From contig CP026511.1 of the NCBI GenBank assembly GCA_004010935.1, forward strand, positions 2,294,001 through 2,358,000: 64,000 bases of DNA, written 5' to 3'. Both the position numbers and the translations under genes were made by a program. Below are positions 47,078 to 54,986 of this stretch, in pieces (the stretch's first letter is position 1; each line of letters begins with the position of its first letter). Source of the DNA: Pseudomonadaceae bacterium SI-3. Lineage in GTDB: Bacteria; Pseudomonadota; Gammaproteobacteria; Pseudomonadales; Pseudomonadaceae. The notes beneath the pieces were generated by a model. The model was not told the DNA's origin. It made no database searches and saw only the letters and a list, made by a program, of their open reading frames with translations.

Positions 47078-47539
47078 TCAGAGCCAGCGGCGGACTCGTG
47101 CACGGTAGCGGGCAAATGATTCGCCGAACAATGTTTCCAGCGCCCACTCTTCGGCTGGGATCTGGAAACGGTTCATGTACAGCACGAAAGCAACTACGCC
47201 AAGCAGGGTTAGAGGCGAGGCCAAGACCAGCGCCCAAGCCGCCAGGATAATGGCAAAGCCTAAGTACATGGGGTTGCGGCTGTACCGGTAGATGCCAGCC
47301 TCCACTAATGCAGAAGCCTGCTGCGGCTGCAATGGATTAACCGTAGTACGCGCGCGGCGAAACGACAGGACGCCGGCGAGGCACACGCCGAGCCCCAGGA
47401 GCAGTATTGGCAAAGCGAAGGTCAGGCGCGCGGTCCATGCCAGTTCGAAACCCGGCAATTTGGTTCCCGACAAACCCATCAGCACAGCGATCAGGCCGGC
47501 CACGAGCAGCGGTGGCACGCGGTTTTCCAGCGCGCTCAT
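47078..47539 (-). CDS. Isoprenylcysteine carboxyl methyltransferase-family protein (copy 1, intact)
   Basis: Integral-membrane methyltransferase of the ICMT/PEMT class, 153 residues. Four hydrophobic segments are visible; the cofactor-binding end has YRYSRNPMYLGF near 82-93 and a C-terminal EEWALETLFGESFARYRARVRRWL-type motif. Bacterial members methylate small or lipid thiols and other acceptors; the substrate here is unknown. It is the last gene of a DsbB-DsbA-methyltransferase unit and begins four bases after the dsbA stop. The copy at 61274 has lost the end of this motif. Confidence 0.8.
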   Translation of the reverse strand: MSALENRVPPLLVAGLIAVLMGLSGTKLPGFELAWTARLTFALPILLLGLGVCLAGVLSFRRARTTVNPLQPQQASALVEAGIYRYSRNPMYLGFAIILAAWALVLASPLTLLGVVAFVLYMNRFQIPAEEWALETLFGESFARYRARVRRWL

Positions 47540-47543
47540 AGTG

Positions 47544-48224
47544 TCATTCTCGTGCCTTGGCCACTTCGCTGTTCACCAACTGGCGCAGCGGCTCCGGGCC
47601 AAACTCGCTGAGCGCACGACCATTGACAAAAAAAGTCGGCGTGCCACGAACCCCAACGGCTTTAACGTCCTGCATGTCCGTTTCCAGCACGGCGTTGACG
47701 CCAGGCGTATGCATGTCCTGGCGGGCCTGTTCCAAGTTCAAACCGACGCGCTCTGCAGCAGCCCATGCCTGCGTTACCTTGGGGTCGTCGTGCCAACCGG
47801 GTTGGGCTTCCAGCACAGCCCCCAACACTTGTTCATGGAGATTTTGCTTACGCGCCGCCTCCAGCATTCGCGCCACCTCTTCGGAGCCTTGATGGAACAG
47901 TACATAGCGCAGCACCAAACGCACGTCTTCCGGGTTCTCGGCGAGGATCTGCTTCACATAGGGGTGGAAGGCGCGGCATGCCTCGCAGGAAGGGTCAAAG
48001 AATTCGACGATGGTCACTGGCGCTTGCGCCGGGCCGAACACTGGTGAGTGGAAGCGAACCAACTGGCCGCCGTTCTGTTTGGGTTGTGTCGCGGTCTCTT
48101 GGGCTGTCGAACCGGGAGCCTGGGCCTGTTGAGGCGATTGCGAGGGGGAATAGAAGAATGCGGCGGCAGCAAAGACGGCCAGGATCACGACACTGACGAT
48201 CAGGACCACGGAACGGCGATTCAT
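47544..48224 (-). CDS. DsbA-like thiol:disulfide oxidoreductase (copy 1)
   Basis: Periplasmic, membrane-anchored thioredoxin-fold oxidase of 226 residues. An N-terminal anchor (8-26) and a Gln/Pro/Ala-rich linker (27-52) precede the fold. The active site CEAC is in FFDPSCEACRAF near 75-86, and the cis-Pro loop is GTPTFFVNG near 193-201. Its ATG overlaps the dsbB stop by four bases; upstream in-frame codons lie inside dsbB and were rejected. It probably introduces disulfides into exported proteins with DsbB as electron acceptor, and may matter when metals attack thiols. Confidence 0.88.
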   Translation of the reverse strand: MNRRSVVLIVSVVILAVFAAAAFFYSPSQSPQQAQAPGSTAQETATQPKQNGGQLVRFHSPVFGPAQAPVTIVEFFDPSCEACRAFHPYVKQILAENPEDVRLVLRYVLFHQGSEEVARMLEAARKQNLHEQVLGAVLEAQPGWHDDPKVTQAWAAAERVGLNLEQARQDMHTPGVNAVLETDMQDVKAVGVRGTPTFFVNGRALSEFGPEPLRQLVNSEVAKARE

Positions 48225-48655
48225 GGGGTGGTTCTCCGACGGATGATTATGAGCAGGATGGCGATAAGGATAAAAGCGAACAAGGCGAGTGCCGGCAGGG
48301 GCACCACGCCGAAGAGGGTCATTCCGGCGCCTGAGCAGGATGGACCAGTGGCCGTGCAGGGCTGGATCGGCTGTGGAATCAGCCCTGCATAGAGCAGCGT
48401 GTGAACAAATGCCAGTGCCGCACCGATAGCGGTCAGCGGCAGGGCATAGTGCCAGACGGTGAAATCCGAGCGGTAGCAGGCGATGGCCAGGATCACCGCC
48501 AGCGGAAACATGAAGGCACGCTGGAACCAGCACAACACGCAGGGTGCCTGGCCCATCACCTCGCCAATGAACAGCGCGGACAAGGTCGATATCAGTGCGA
48601 CCAGCCAGGTTAGCAGCAGGAGATTCCAGGTCATGCCTGAAGGTTGAGGATTCAT
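48221..48655 (-). CDS. DsbB-like disulfide-bond formation protein (copy 1)
   Basis: Inner-membrane quinone-linked partner of the DsbA protein encoded next, 144 residues. Four transmembrane helices; the first Cys pair is CVLCW near 39-43 and the second loop Cys pair is in QPCTATGPSCSG near 98-109, matching DsbB. Start chosen at MNPQ, with AGGAG nine bases upstream. A longer frame of 53 residues upstream has no site and is absent from copy 2. First gene of the three-gene unit. Confidence 0.88.
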   Translation of the reverse strand: MNPQPSGMTWNLLLLTWLVALISTLSALFIGEVMGQAPCVLCWFQRAFMFPLAVILAIACYRSDFTVWHYALPLTAIGAALAFVHTLLYAGLIPQPIQPCTATGPSCSGAGMTLFGVVPLPALALFAFILIAILLIIIRRRTTP

Positions 48656-48887
48656 CTCGGTTAGCTCCTGGCGGTGAAGAACACTTGCGTCAGACCCGCC
48701 ATCCGGTTTTTTCGAAACACCATGCTTCCTCTTGTCGGCAATACTTGTTAGGAGCTTTGTAGACCTTCGCCCACCGCCACAAAGCGAAAAGCAACCAGGC
48801 AGCCCGCTGCGCAACCAGCCTCAACGCTGGGTTAAATCCGATGCCAGTGCGAGAATGTCGCCCTTGCGCAACAAGGAAAGATATCAG

Positions 48888-49847
48888 ATGTCGCGGGACT
48901 GGCTGGAAGAACACCAGATAGCATTTTATTTCGCGGCGGTGGTGGCCGCTGCCATTGCAGGCCTGAGCTCTGCGCAATTCACCGGTGTGGCGGCCATGGC
49001 CATCACACCGGCGATTGCCGTGCTGATGTATGCCATGTTTCTGCAGATTCCTTTTTTGGAGCTGCGAGAAGCTTTTGCCAACCGCCGCTTCGTCGGTGCC
49101 TTGTTGCTGGCCAACTTCCTGTTGGTTCCATTAATGGTGTGGTTGGTGACGTGGCCGCTCTCATCGAACCAGGCCTTGTTGGTCGGCGCGCTGCTTGTCC
49201 TGCTGACGCCTTGTATCGATTACGTGGTGGTCTTCACCCACCTGGGCAAAGGGGACTCTCGTCTGGTGCTCGCGGCGACGCCATTGCTGCTGTTGCTCCA
49301 GCTTCTGCTGCTACCCCTCTACTTGCAGCTAATCCTTGGTTCCCAAGCAGGCACAGTGATCGAGCTGTGGCCCTTCGCAGAAGCCTTTCTGTTACTGATA
49401 GTCCTACCCTTGGTAGCGGCTGTGCTCACCGAATCTGGCGGGCGCCGATCTCTGCTGGTTCGCGCATGGAGCGCAGGTTGGGCCTGGCTGCCAGTACCTG
49501 CAATGGCCCTGGTTCTAATCGTGGTGGTGGGTTCGCAGATCGAGGCCGTCGTGTACCAACTCGACATCCTGGCGCCGTTGCTTCCGGTATACGGAGCGTT
49601 TCTACTACTCGCTCCGGCCCTCGGCGTACTCAGCTCCCGGCTATTTGGCTTGGAGGCTTCTGCCGCACGGGCAGTGGCCTTTAGCTCAGGCACTCGCAAC
49701 TCGCTTGTAGTGCTTCCCCTGGCCCTAGCGCTCCCGGAGTCCATTCGCGCGCTGGCCGCGGCGGCTGTGATTACTCAGACACTCGTAGAACTGATTGGTG
49801 AATTGATCTACTTACGGGCGATTCCAGCCATGGTCAGAAACAGTTGA
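48888..49847 (+). CDS. SBF-family transporter (arsenic-resistance/bile acid symporter-like)
   Basis: A polytopic membrane protein of 319 residues with about ten hydrophobic segments in two inverted halves, as in the SBF/BASS and ACR3 transporters. LTPCIDYVVVFTHLGKGD near 104-121 resembles the conserved crossover segment of ACR3-like proteins, including a membrane Cys. It may export arsenite or another anion, but it lacks arsC/arsR neighbours, so the substrate is open. The start is an ATG following AAGGAAAG. Divergent from the dsb unit and convergent with tnpC. Confidence 0.7.
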   Translation: MSRDWLEEHQIAFYFAAVVAAAIAGLSSAQFTGVAAMAITPAIAVLMYAMFLQIPFLELREAFANRRFVGALLLANFLLVPLMVWLVTWPLSSNQALLVGALLVLLTPCIDYVVVFTHLGKGDSRLVLAATPLLLLLQLLLLPLYLQLILGSQAGTVIELWPFAEAFLLLIVLPLVAAVLTESGGRRSLLVRAWSAGWAWLPVPAMALVLIVVVGSQIEAVVYQLDILAPLLPVYGAFLLLAPALGVLSSRLFGLEASAARAVAFSSGTRNSLVVLPLALALPESIRALAAAAVITQTLVELIGELIYLRAIPAMVRNS

Positions 49848-49872
49848 GCCTCGTCGAAATCGGCGAGAGCGC

Positions 49873-50235
49873 TCATGCCTCGTGCTGTGGAGCAAGATTG
49901 ATCAGCGGCGCAATGATGAGCTGAGCGGAGCGCGCCCAAGAAACCAGTGCCTCAAGATCCATCTGTAGAGATTCGGCTTCTGCCCAGATACAAGCACTCT
50001 CGGCAGGCACCGTAAGAGCGATGCTCTCAACCATCGTCAGAGCCATCGCATGCAATCTCAGCAGCTCGTCGCGAATGGCGGTGGTTCCACCCAGTTCCAA
50101 CAAGCAGGCGTCCAATCGATCAACCAGCCGGAGCAGTTGAGAGGTGTCGAAGCCGTCGCGCAGGTTTTCCAACGCCACCGCATCGACTTCGCCGTACGGT
50201 GTAACGCGAAAGGATGCGGGAGGAACATTGATCAT
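49873..50235 (-). CDS. tnpC: TnpC, regulator of Tn3-family transposase
   Basis: A 120-residue helical protein whose ATG overlaps the tnpA stop by four bases. Size, position after tnpA and sequence type fit TnpC of Tn4651/Tn4652, which lowers TnpA levels post-transcriptionally. No signal peptide or DNA-binding motif is apparent. It remains intact although tnpA is broken, so it no longer has a partner in this element but could act on related transposons elsewhere in the cell. Confidence 0.75.
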   Translation of the reverse strand: MINVPPASFRVTPYGEVDAVALENLRDGFDTSQLLRLVDRLDACLLELGGTTAIRDELLRLHAMALTMVESIALTVPAESACIWAEAESLQMDLEALVSWARSAQLIIAPLINLAPQHEA

Positions 50236-50819
50236 GTAGTTTTCTCGGTATCTAGCTGGCGAGGTGTGATCACCCGCAGCGAGCCGGCAGCTTGTTGGAA
50301 CACCGAGTCCTTGATCCAGGGCTCCGGTGGCCGGTTGAGCTTGAGGCTGAACTCGCCGAAGCGCTTGACGTTGCTGGTTAGATAGGGACTGAGGAACGAC
50401 ACGTCCTCATCGGTGAACTGCCAGCCCTCGCGGGCCAGCTTCTGCAGGATGCGCATCATGTCCACAGTGTTCTGCAGGATCACGGACGAGGCCACCATGT
50501 CGTTGTAGCGCAGCCGCTTCTGCTGCTCATCCGGATCGTTTTCGGCAATCACATCACCGCCGAAGGACAACCACTTGGAGAATCCGTTGTAGGACTCGAT
50601 CTTGTTGGTGTTCGCGGTGACTTCCTGGCGCAACTCGCGGCTGCCGATCCAGTTGAGCAGGAAGATCGTGCGGATCACGCTGCCCAGTGCCTGGGCCGCA
50701 TGGTAGAGCTTGTTGCGCCGACTATAGGAGCCGAGTTTTCGCAGCAGCATAGGCGAGGAGATTTTGCCGTCCAATCCAGCCATCAGCTGTTCTATCTCAG
50801 CCGTCTCAACGTCACTCAC
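50232..50819 (-). pseudogene. tnpA: tnpA C-terminal remnant, Tn3-family transposase
   Basis: The last about 190 residues of a transposase normally near 1000 residues. The segment KIESYNGFSKWLSFGG with its Glu, the QQKRLRYNDMVASSVILQNTVDM helix and the C-terminal SPYLTSNVKRFGEF motif are characteristic of Tn3-family ends. The catalytic Asp residues and the DNA-binding N-terminus are missing. The break lies near 50820, immediately before the second CDF transporter, and marks the point where the right end of the transposon was replaced. Confidence 0.88.
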
Positions 50820-50868
50820 AAGCTACGCGTCTCTGTTTGGAAAATGGGGGTGCTGTCGATCCGGTTGG

Positions 50869-51762
50869 TCAGGCTTTCAATGCCAGGATTCGGCGCGCAC
50901 CGTTGAGTACGATGAGGCCAACTACCGTACCAATCACCAAATCTGGATAGGAAGAGCCTGTCCACGCAACCAGAGCTCCTGCGGCGATAACGCCAATATT
51001 CGCGAGCACATCGTTGGCCGAAAAAATCCAACTCGCTTTCATGTGTGCACCGCCTTCGCGATGGCCATATATCATCAAGAGACAGCTGACGTTTGCGACG
51101 AGGGCAACTAAGCCAATTCCCATCATCAGCATCGACGCAGGTTCGCTGCCATAGATGAACCGTCTAGCCACCTCTACAAGTACCCCAAGGGCCAACACGA
51201 TCTGGAAAAAACCCGCCAGGTGCGCAGCGCGAACCTGCAGCTGCGCAGCCCGACCGACCGCAAAGAGAGCCAGACCATAGACGGCAGCATCAGCAAACAT
51301 GTCCAGCGAGTCGGCGATCAGACCCGTCGACTGAGCAATCAAGCCTACGCCCAACTCGATGACAAACATCGTGGCATTGATACCGAGCAGGATTTTGAGC
51401 GTGCCAGCCTCCTTGGAAGCAGTCAGCTCTTCACTGGCGCTATTGGCCGAAGCTGCTTCCTGGCTGGCCGGTTGAGTGCCGAGCAATGTTGCCCCCAAAC
51501 CAAGTGATTCCAGCTTGGTCGCGATCTGGTCAACCGGACCGTCATGGAAAGCGCGTACCTGTCTGCTGCTCAGATCAAAGGACAGCGAATTGAGTTCAGA
51601 AAAGCCATTGAGCGCGAGCCGAATCATTCGCTCTTCTGACGGGCAATCCATTTTGGGCACAGAAAAACTGCTGACCCAAGTCCCTTCATTCGAAGGCGCG
51701 GCTGCCGCTTCAGTGCTTACCGGCTCAGGGCCACAGCCACAGGATTTATCACAAGAAGTCAT
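50869..51762 (-). CDS. CDF-type cation transporter with N-terminal metal-binding-like domain (copy 2)
   Basis: A 297-residue paralogue of the transporter at 32722. The N-terminus has a richer Cys cluster (CDKSCGCG), then the same VPKMDCPSEERMIRLAL region, six membrane helices and the DSLDMFADAAVYGLAL site. The last 80 residues are nearly identical in pattern to copy 1, while the linker between the metal-binding region and TM1 has diverged. It probably exports Cd, Pb or Zn. Transcribed from a MerR-type promoter shared with the regulator on the opposite strand. Confidence 0.87.
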   Translation of the reverse strand: MTSCDKSCGCGPEPVSTEAAAAPSNEGTWVSSFSVPKMDCPSEERMIRLALNGFSELNSLSFDLSSRQVRAFHDGPVDQIATKLESLGLGATLLGTQPASQEAASANSASEELTASKEAGTLKILLGINATMFVIELGVGLIAQSTGLIADSLDMFADAAVYGLALFAVGRAAQLQVRAAHLAGFFQIVLALGVLVEVARRFIYGSEPASMLMMGIGLVALVANVSCLLMIYGHREGGAHMKASWIFSANDVLANIGVIAAGALVAWTGSSYPDLVIGTVVGLIVLNGARRILALKA

Positions 51763-51795
51763 GACTCGCCTCTCCTATAGGACTTGATTCTACCG

Positions 51796-51826
51796 ATTAA
51801 AAACCATGTAGTGGCTATAGGGTCAA
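51796..51826 (-). promoter_or_regulatory. MerR-family operator-promoter of CDF copy 2
   Basis: On the minus strand: -35 TTGACC, 19-base spacer, -10 TTTAAT, exactly as at copy 1. The dyad is imperfect: ACCATGTAG and CTATAGGGT (51803-51823 in plus orientation). The same regulator probably reads this site and the one at 52321. Confidence 0.8.
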
Positions 51827-51863
51827 GCCTGGATATACTGGCTTTTTTACCAAGGGACAGACC

Positions 51864-52271
51864 ATGCGCATCGGTCAACTTGCACAGCAGACAGGAGTGG
51901 ACACTCAGACGATTCGTTTTTATGAACGTCAGGGACTGCTTCCACCGCCCGAACGCGAGGACAATGGCTATCGAACCTATAAAGCAGGCCATGCGGACAA
52001 ACTGCTGTTCATTCGCCGATGCCGCTCTTTTGGCATGTCACTGGAAGAAATTGGTGTTTTGCAGAGCTATCAGGAACAGCCGCAGCAACCCTGCGTTGCG
52101 GTCAATGAGCTCCTTGATAGACATATCGCACAGGTAAGGGCTCAGATCGCATCCTTACATGCTCTCGAAAACCAGCTGGTGACGTTGCGAGGTTGCTGCG
52201 ATAACGAACGACAAAGTCTGGACTGCGGGATACTTTCGGGCCTGCTGGGGGGCGACAAACCTCTTTCGTAA
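51864..52271 (+). CDS. CadR/PbrR-like MerR regulator (copy 2)
   Basis: MerR-family sensor of 135 residues beginning MRIGQLAQQ. The winged-helix domain is 1-70. Cys77 (QQPCVAVN), Cys111/112 and Cys121 match the Cd/Pb site of CadR/PbrR. It is divergent from the CDF gene and upstream of the DUF3703-lspA operon; both carry MerR-type promoters, so one regulator probably controls both sides. Similar to, but clearly diverged from, the regulator at 33705. Confidence 0.9.
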   Translation: MRIGQLAQQTGVDTQTIRFYERQGLLPPPEREDNGYRTYKAGHADKLLFIRRCRSFGMSLEEIGVLQSYQEQPQQPCVAVNELLDRHIAQVRAQIASLHALENQLVTLRGCCDNERQSLDCGILSGLLGGDKPLS

Positions 52272-52317
52272 TCCGGCATAAAGTCATTTTTGCGTCGTCT
52301 TGAATCGCCCATAGCGC

Positions 52318-52348
52318 TTGACCCTATAGCAGCTATAGGGTGTTCACT
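52318..52348 (+). promoter_or_regulatory. MerR-type promoter of the DUF3703-lspA-araC-hydroxylase-P450 operon
   Basis: -35 TTGACC (52318-52323), a 19-base spacer, -10 TTCACT (52343-52348). The dyad ACCCTATAG-CAG-CTATAGGGT (52321-52341) has perfect nine-base arms, the best of the three CadR-type sites. It lies 30 bases before the DUF3703 start and faces into the operon. Confidence 0.88.
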
Positions 52349-52377
52349 CGGGCATCTACTGCGTAAGTGAGATCCAG

Positions 52378-52725
52378 ATGAATACCGCTCTCAGCATTGC
52401 CATTGATGAGGCCTTCTTCCAGGCTAGGAAAGCACTTAATGAAGAGGCGCCAACCGAGGCTTTCTCCTGGCTGGAGCGAGCCCACATATTGAGCCAGCGA
52501 ATGCCTATTCTTCATGCTCAGAGCCATTGGCTGATGCTGAGGGCCGGCTGGCAGTTGCGCGACTTACGAAAGGTGCTCAGCCAAGTACCGCGAATCATGG
52601 CGGCCCTGCTGTTCTCGAAGATCTGGGTGCCGCTCGGAAACAGCGGGCGCGCCAGGGTCAGTGCTTTTGCGCCGATGCCTATTTCACCGGAGCTGCAGCG
52701 ACTTCTCCAAGGAGAAATGCAATGA
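52378..52725 (+). CDS. DUF3703 protein
   Basis: A 115-residue protein of DUF3703, a family regularly found between CadR/PbrR-type regulators and lspA genes in metal clusters. It is mainly helical: a LERAHILSQ segment near 32-40, HAQSHWLML with conserved His near 45-53, and a PRIMAALLFSKIWVPLGNSGRARVSAF-type C-terminal half near 70-96. No signal peptide. Its stop overlaps the lspA start by four bases. The family's function is unknown; its strict company with metal genes suggests a role in metal tolerance. Confidence 0.85.
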   Translation: MNTALSIAIDEAFFQARKALNEEAPTEAFSWLERAHILSQRMPILHAQSHWLMLRAGWQLRDLRKVLSQVPRIMAALLFSKIWVPLGNSGRARVSAFAPMPISPELQRLLQGEMQ

Positions 52726-53231
52726 GGTCGTCTCCTAGATCACCTCTTGTTGCTCCTGGGTTCTGGTGGATGCTATCGCTAGCCATTGCCTCGGCCGACC
52801 TAGCGTTGAAAAGCGCAATTACGGGTTCGCTCCCGGTCGGCACCGTGATTCCTCTCACCCCGTTCTTCAACCTGGTTCACTTCTGGAATACCGGTGCAGC
52901 GTTCAGCTTCCTGGCTGACGCGGGTGGTTGGCAGCGTTACTTCTTCATTGTCATAGCTTTGGTCGTTTCGATCGTGCTGGCTCTGATATTGCGTAAACGC
53001 AGAGCCAAAAGCGAAGCCCTAGGCTATAGCCTTATCTTGGGCGGGGCAGTTGGGAATCTGATTGATCGCGCATTTCGAGGCCATGTAATCGACTACCTGG
53101 ATTTTTACTGGCTGTCCTGGCATTGGCCTGCGTTTAACCTGGCGGATATTGCTATCGTCGGTGGCGCCGCCATGTTGATCCTGAGCAGTTTGCTAAGCCC
53201 AAATGCGGAAGCCGGCCGAGTCAACGAATGA
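52722..53231 (+). CDS. lspA: Accessory lipoprotein signal peptidase LspA
   Basis: Signal peptidase II that cleaves lipoprotein signal peptides in the inner membrane; 169 residues with four membrane helices. Catalytic Asp115 (GNLIDR) and Asp142 (FNLADIAI) are present, as is the HFWNTGAAFSFL motif near 53-64. The housekeeping copy is normally beside ileS, so this is an extra one. In lead resistance systems an LspA-like protein (PbrC) travels with the efflux genes. Start at the ATG overlapping the DUF3703 stop; the AraC gene overlaps its end in turn. Confidence 0.92.
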   Translation: MRSSPRSPLVAPGFWWMLSLAIASADLALKSAITGSLPVGTVIPLTPFFNLVHFWNTGAAFSFLADAGGWQRYFFIVIALVVSIVLALILRKRRAKSEALGYSLILGGAVGNLIDRAFRGHVIDYLDFYWLSWHWPAFNLADIAIVGGAAMLILSSLLSPNAEAGRVNE

Positions 53232-53974
53232 AAGGCTCGCTCTCAACGGATACCGTACGCTGGGCAGGCCAGGCCTGGATAGGGCCCGGCATCGGCATCT
53301 TTCATGGCCGTGCCGGCCACCAGGAGTGGCACCACCATCAGGCGCATCAGATTTCAGTGGGCCTCGATTCACCTGTATCGGTTGAAACCCCGTTGGGCAT
53401 TCAAACAGGGGCTGCCATCTTCATCGCCGCGGGCCTGAAACACCGGATCAGTGCTGGTCGAGTGCTGTCGATCTATCTGGATGCACTATCCGATGAAGCC
53501 CCAACTATGCGGGGTACCGAAGAAGCAAGGGTAGTCGTGATCGCCCCGGCGGACGTAGTAGCGATTATCGATATGCTGCGCGAGACAGGACATACCGCTC
53601 TCCAGGTTAGGACGGGGGTGCGCCAGGCACTGCGGCTACCCGATCCACCGATTCCAGATCCTCGCTTGACAAAGGTGATTGAAGCGCTGCATAGAGGCCA
53701 AATGAGGCGCGAAGAAATGGCCGCGTTGGTGCATTTATCCCTTACACGGTTTTCCCATTGGTTCGTGGAACAGACAGGCTTGCCGCTGCGCAGCTATGCG
53801 AAATGGTTACGTCTCACACAAGCCCTACAGCACCTAGCCAAAGGGGGTCTACTCACTGAAGCGGCCCATGAGGCGGGCTTTTCTGACTCGGCACATTTCT
53901 CCCGGACATTCCGGGCACTGCTGGGCATCGATCCTTCCTCCGCCCTGGCTGAAGTCGATCTTCAGGGGTCGTAG
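53228..53974 (+). CDS. AraC-family transcriptional regulator
   Basis: A 248-residue regulator: an N-terminal cupin-like sensor (about 15-130, with HQEWHHHQAHQISVGL near 31-46, a His-rich patch that could bind metal or ligand) and a C-terminal double helix-turn-helix (about 150-245, with FSHWFVEQTG and EAAHEAGFSDSAHFSRTFRALLG). The start overlaps the lspA stop by four bases, so it is part of the operon. It may tune the lipid genes just downstream, which lie beyond a 68-base gap that could hold its target. Confidence 0.87.
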   Translation: MKGSLSTDTVRWAGQAWIGPGIGIFHGRAGHQEWHHHQAHQISVGLDSPVSVETPLGIQTGAAIFIAAGLKHRISAGRVLSIYLDALSDEAPTMRGTEEARVVVIAPADVVAIIDMLRETGHTALQVRTGVRQALRLPDPPIPDPRLTKVIEALHRGQMRREEMAALVHLSLTRFSHWFVEQTGLPLRSYAKWLRLTQALQHLAKGGLLTEAAHEAGFSDSAHFSRTFRALLGIDPSSALAEVDLQGS

Positions 53975-54042
53975 CTCTTTCGTTCAAGCCGAAAGCGGAC
54001 CTTCCCACATACAGTCATGGCTCCCTACTCAGGAGCTGAGCG

Positions 54043-54951
54043 ATGTCTATTCCCTTGCGATTCGCCATACGGTGGCTGAGCTATCCACTTGTGTTTGGCG
54101 GCTGTGCCTCCTTCATGATTTGGGCGCTGTATGCAGGTATACCGTATTGGCCCACCACACCCATAGTCGCCGCGGCGGGGCTGCTACTCATTGCTGGCTT
54201 GGAGCGCATCCAGCCTTTTCGGCGAGCCTGGCTGGAAGATCATCAGGACACCCTGACGGATCTGCTGCACATGCTGGTGAACCTGTCTGTCATTCAATTT
54301 ACTGCAGAATTTCTGGCTAAGTTAGGCGATGCGGTACCGGCTTCGGTTCGGCTCTTTCCGATCGAGAGCCCATTGTGGCTGCAATTGCTACTAGTCGCCG
54401 CCGTGCTCGACTTGAGCCTGTATGTGATGCACCGCATCAGCCACCGGGTGCATTGGCTGTGGCGCTTTCACATGATCCATCACAGCGCTGAGCGGCTCTA
54501 CTGGATGAACGGAGAACGTCGACATCCTCTGCATGCGGCGTTGATGGCCGGGCCGGGGCTGGTGGTTTTGCTCATATCTGGAGCTCCGTCTGCCGTAGTC
54601 GCAACGTGGTTTGGGATCCTAACCGTCCATCTGGCCTTTCAGCATTCGAACCTGGACTACAGCGTGGGTTGGCTGCGGCATGTGCTAGGGGTTGCTGAGG
54701 TCCATCGTTGGCACCATAAGCGCGACTTCGAAGACGCCCAGGTCAACTTCGGTGAGTTTTCAACCGTGTGGGATCGGCTATTCGGAACCTTCTATGACAG
54801 TGCCGGGAAGCTGGGCAAAGCTGAGGTTGGGCTGCATGAAAAGGACTACCCCAGAAATTATTTCGGGCAATTTATTGATCCTCTTCGTCCAACATCTGCT
54901 TACCCGGCCGGTCACAATTCTTTAGAACAGGATGAAAGCCGCAATACGTAG
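54043..54951 (+). CDS. Fatty acid hydroxylase/sterol desaturase-family membrane protein
   Basis: Di-iron membrane oxygenase of 302 residues with four or five hydrophobic segments. The histidine boxes are complete: HRISH near 130-134, HMIHHS near 145-150, and HRWHH near 224-228, with further His in between. Members hydroxylate or desaturate lipid chains or cleave ether lipids; the substrate here is unknown. The ATG has AGGAG eight bases before it. A cytochrome P450 gene follows 35 bases later, which suggests a shared lipid pathway. Confidence 0.85.
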   Translation: MSIPLRFAIRWLSYPLVFGGCASFMIWALYAGIPYWPTTPIVAAAGLLLIAGLERIQPFRRAWLEDHQDTLTDLLHMLVNLSVIQFTAEFLAKLGDAVPASVRLFPIESPLWLQLLLVAAVLDLSLYVMHRISHRVHWLWRFHMIHHSAERLYWMNGERRHPLHAALMAGPGLVVLLISGAPSAVVATWFGILTVHLAFQHSNLDYSVGWLRHVLGVAEVHRWHHKRDFEDAQVNFGEFSTVWDRLFGTFYDSAGKLGKAEVGLHEKDYPRNYFGQFIDPLRPTSAYPAGHNSLEQDESRNT

Positions 54952-54986
54952 CTAGAACGGGTGGAGTCTCAACGGGAGTACAAGCG

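Larger units (their letters stand above)
47135..48664. repeat. Direct repeat, copy 1 (dsbB-dsbA-methyltransferase cassette)
   Basis: Bases 47135-48664 align with 61310-62839 at a constant offset of 14175 and no net length difference over about 1.53 kb. Encoded DsbA differs at nine of 226 residues and DsbB at five of 144. Similarity stops abruptly just upstream of the dsbB start and inside the methyltransferase gene of copy 2. Same orientation in both. Confidence 0.9.
27700..50819. mobile_element. Tn4651-type Tn3-family transposon, right end truncated
   Basis: The left side carries the divergent tnpT-tnpS pair (328 and 323 residues) that defines cointegrate resolution in Tn4651-like elements. 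The right side carries tnpC and the last fifth of tnpA, reading inward as in that family. Between them are about 20 kb of accessory genes. The rest of tnpA and the right terminal repeat are gone, replaced from about 50820 by another metal cassette, so the element should not move by itself. Outer limits are approximate and no terminal repeat was identified. Confidence 0.7.

Noticed and set aside
47544..48533. 329-residue version of DsbA copy 1
   Set aside because: The extra N-terminal part reads through dsbB in another frame; the ATG overlapping the dsbB stop gives the normal anchor.
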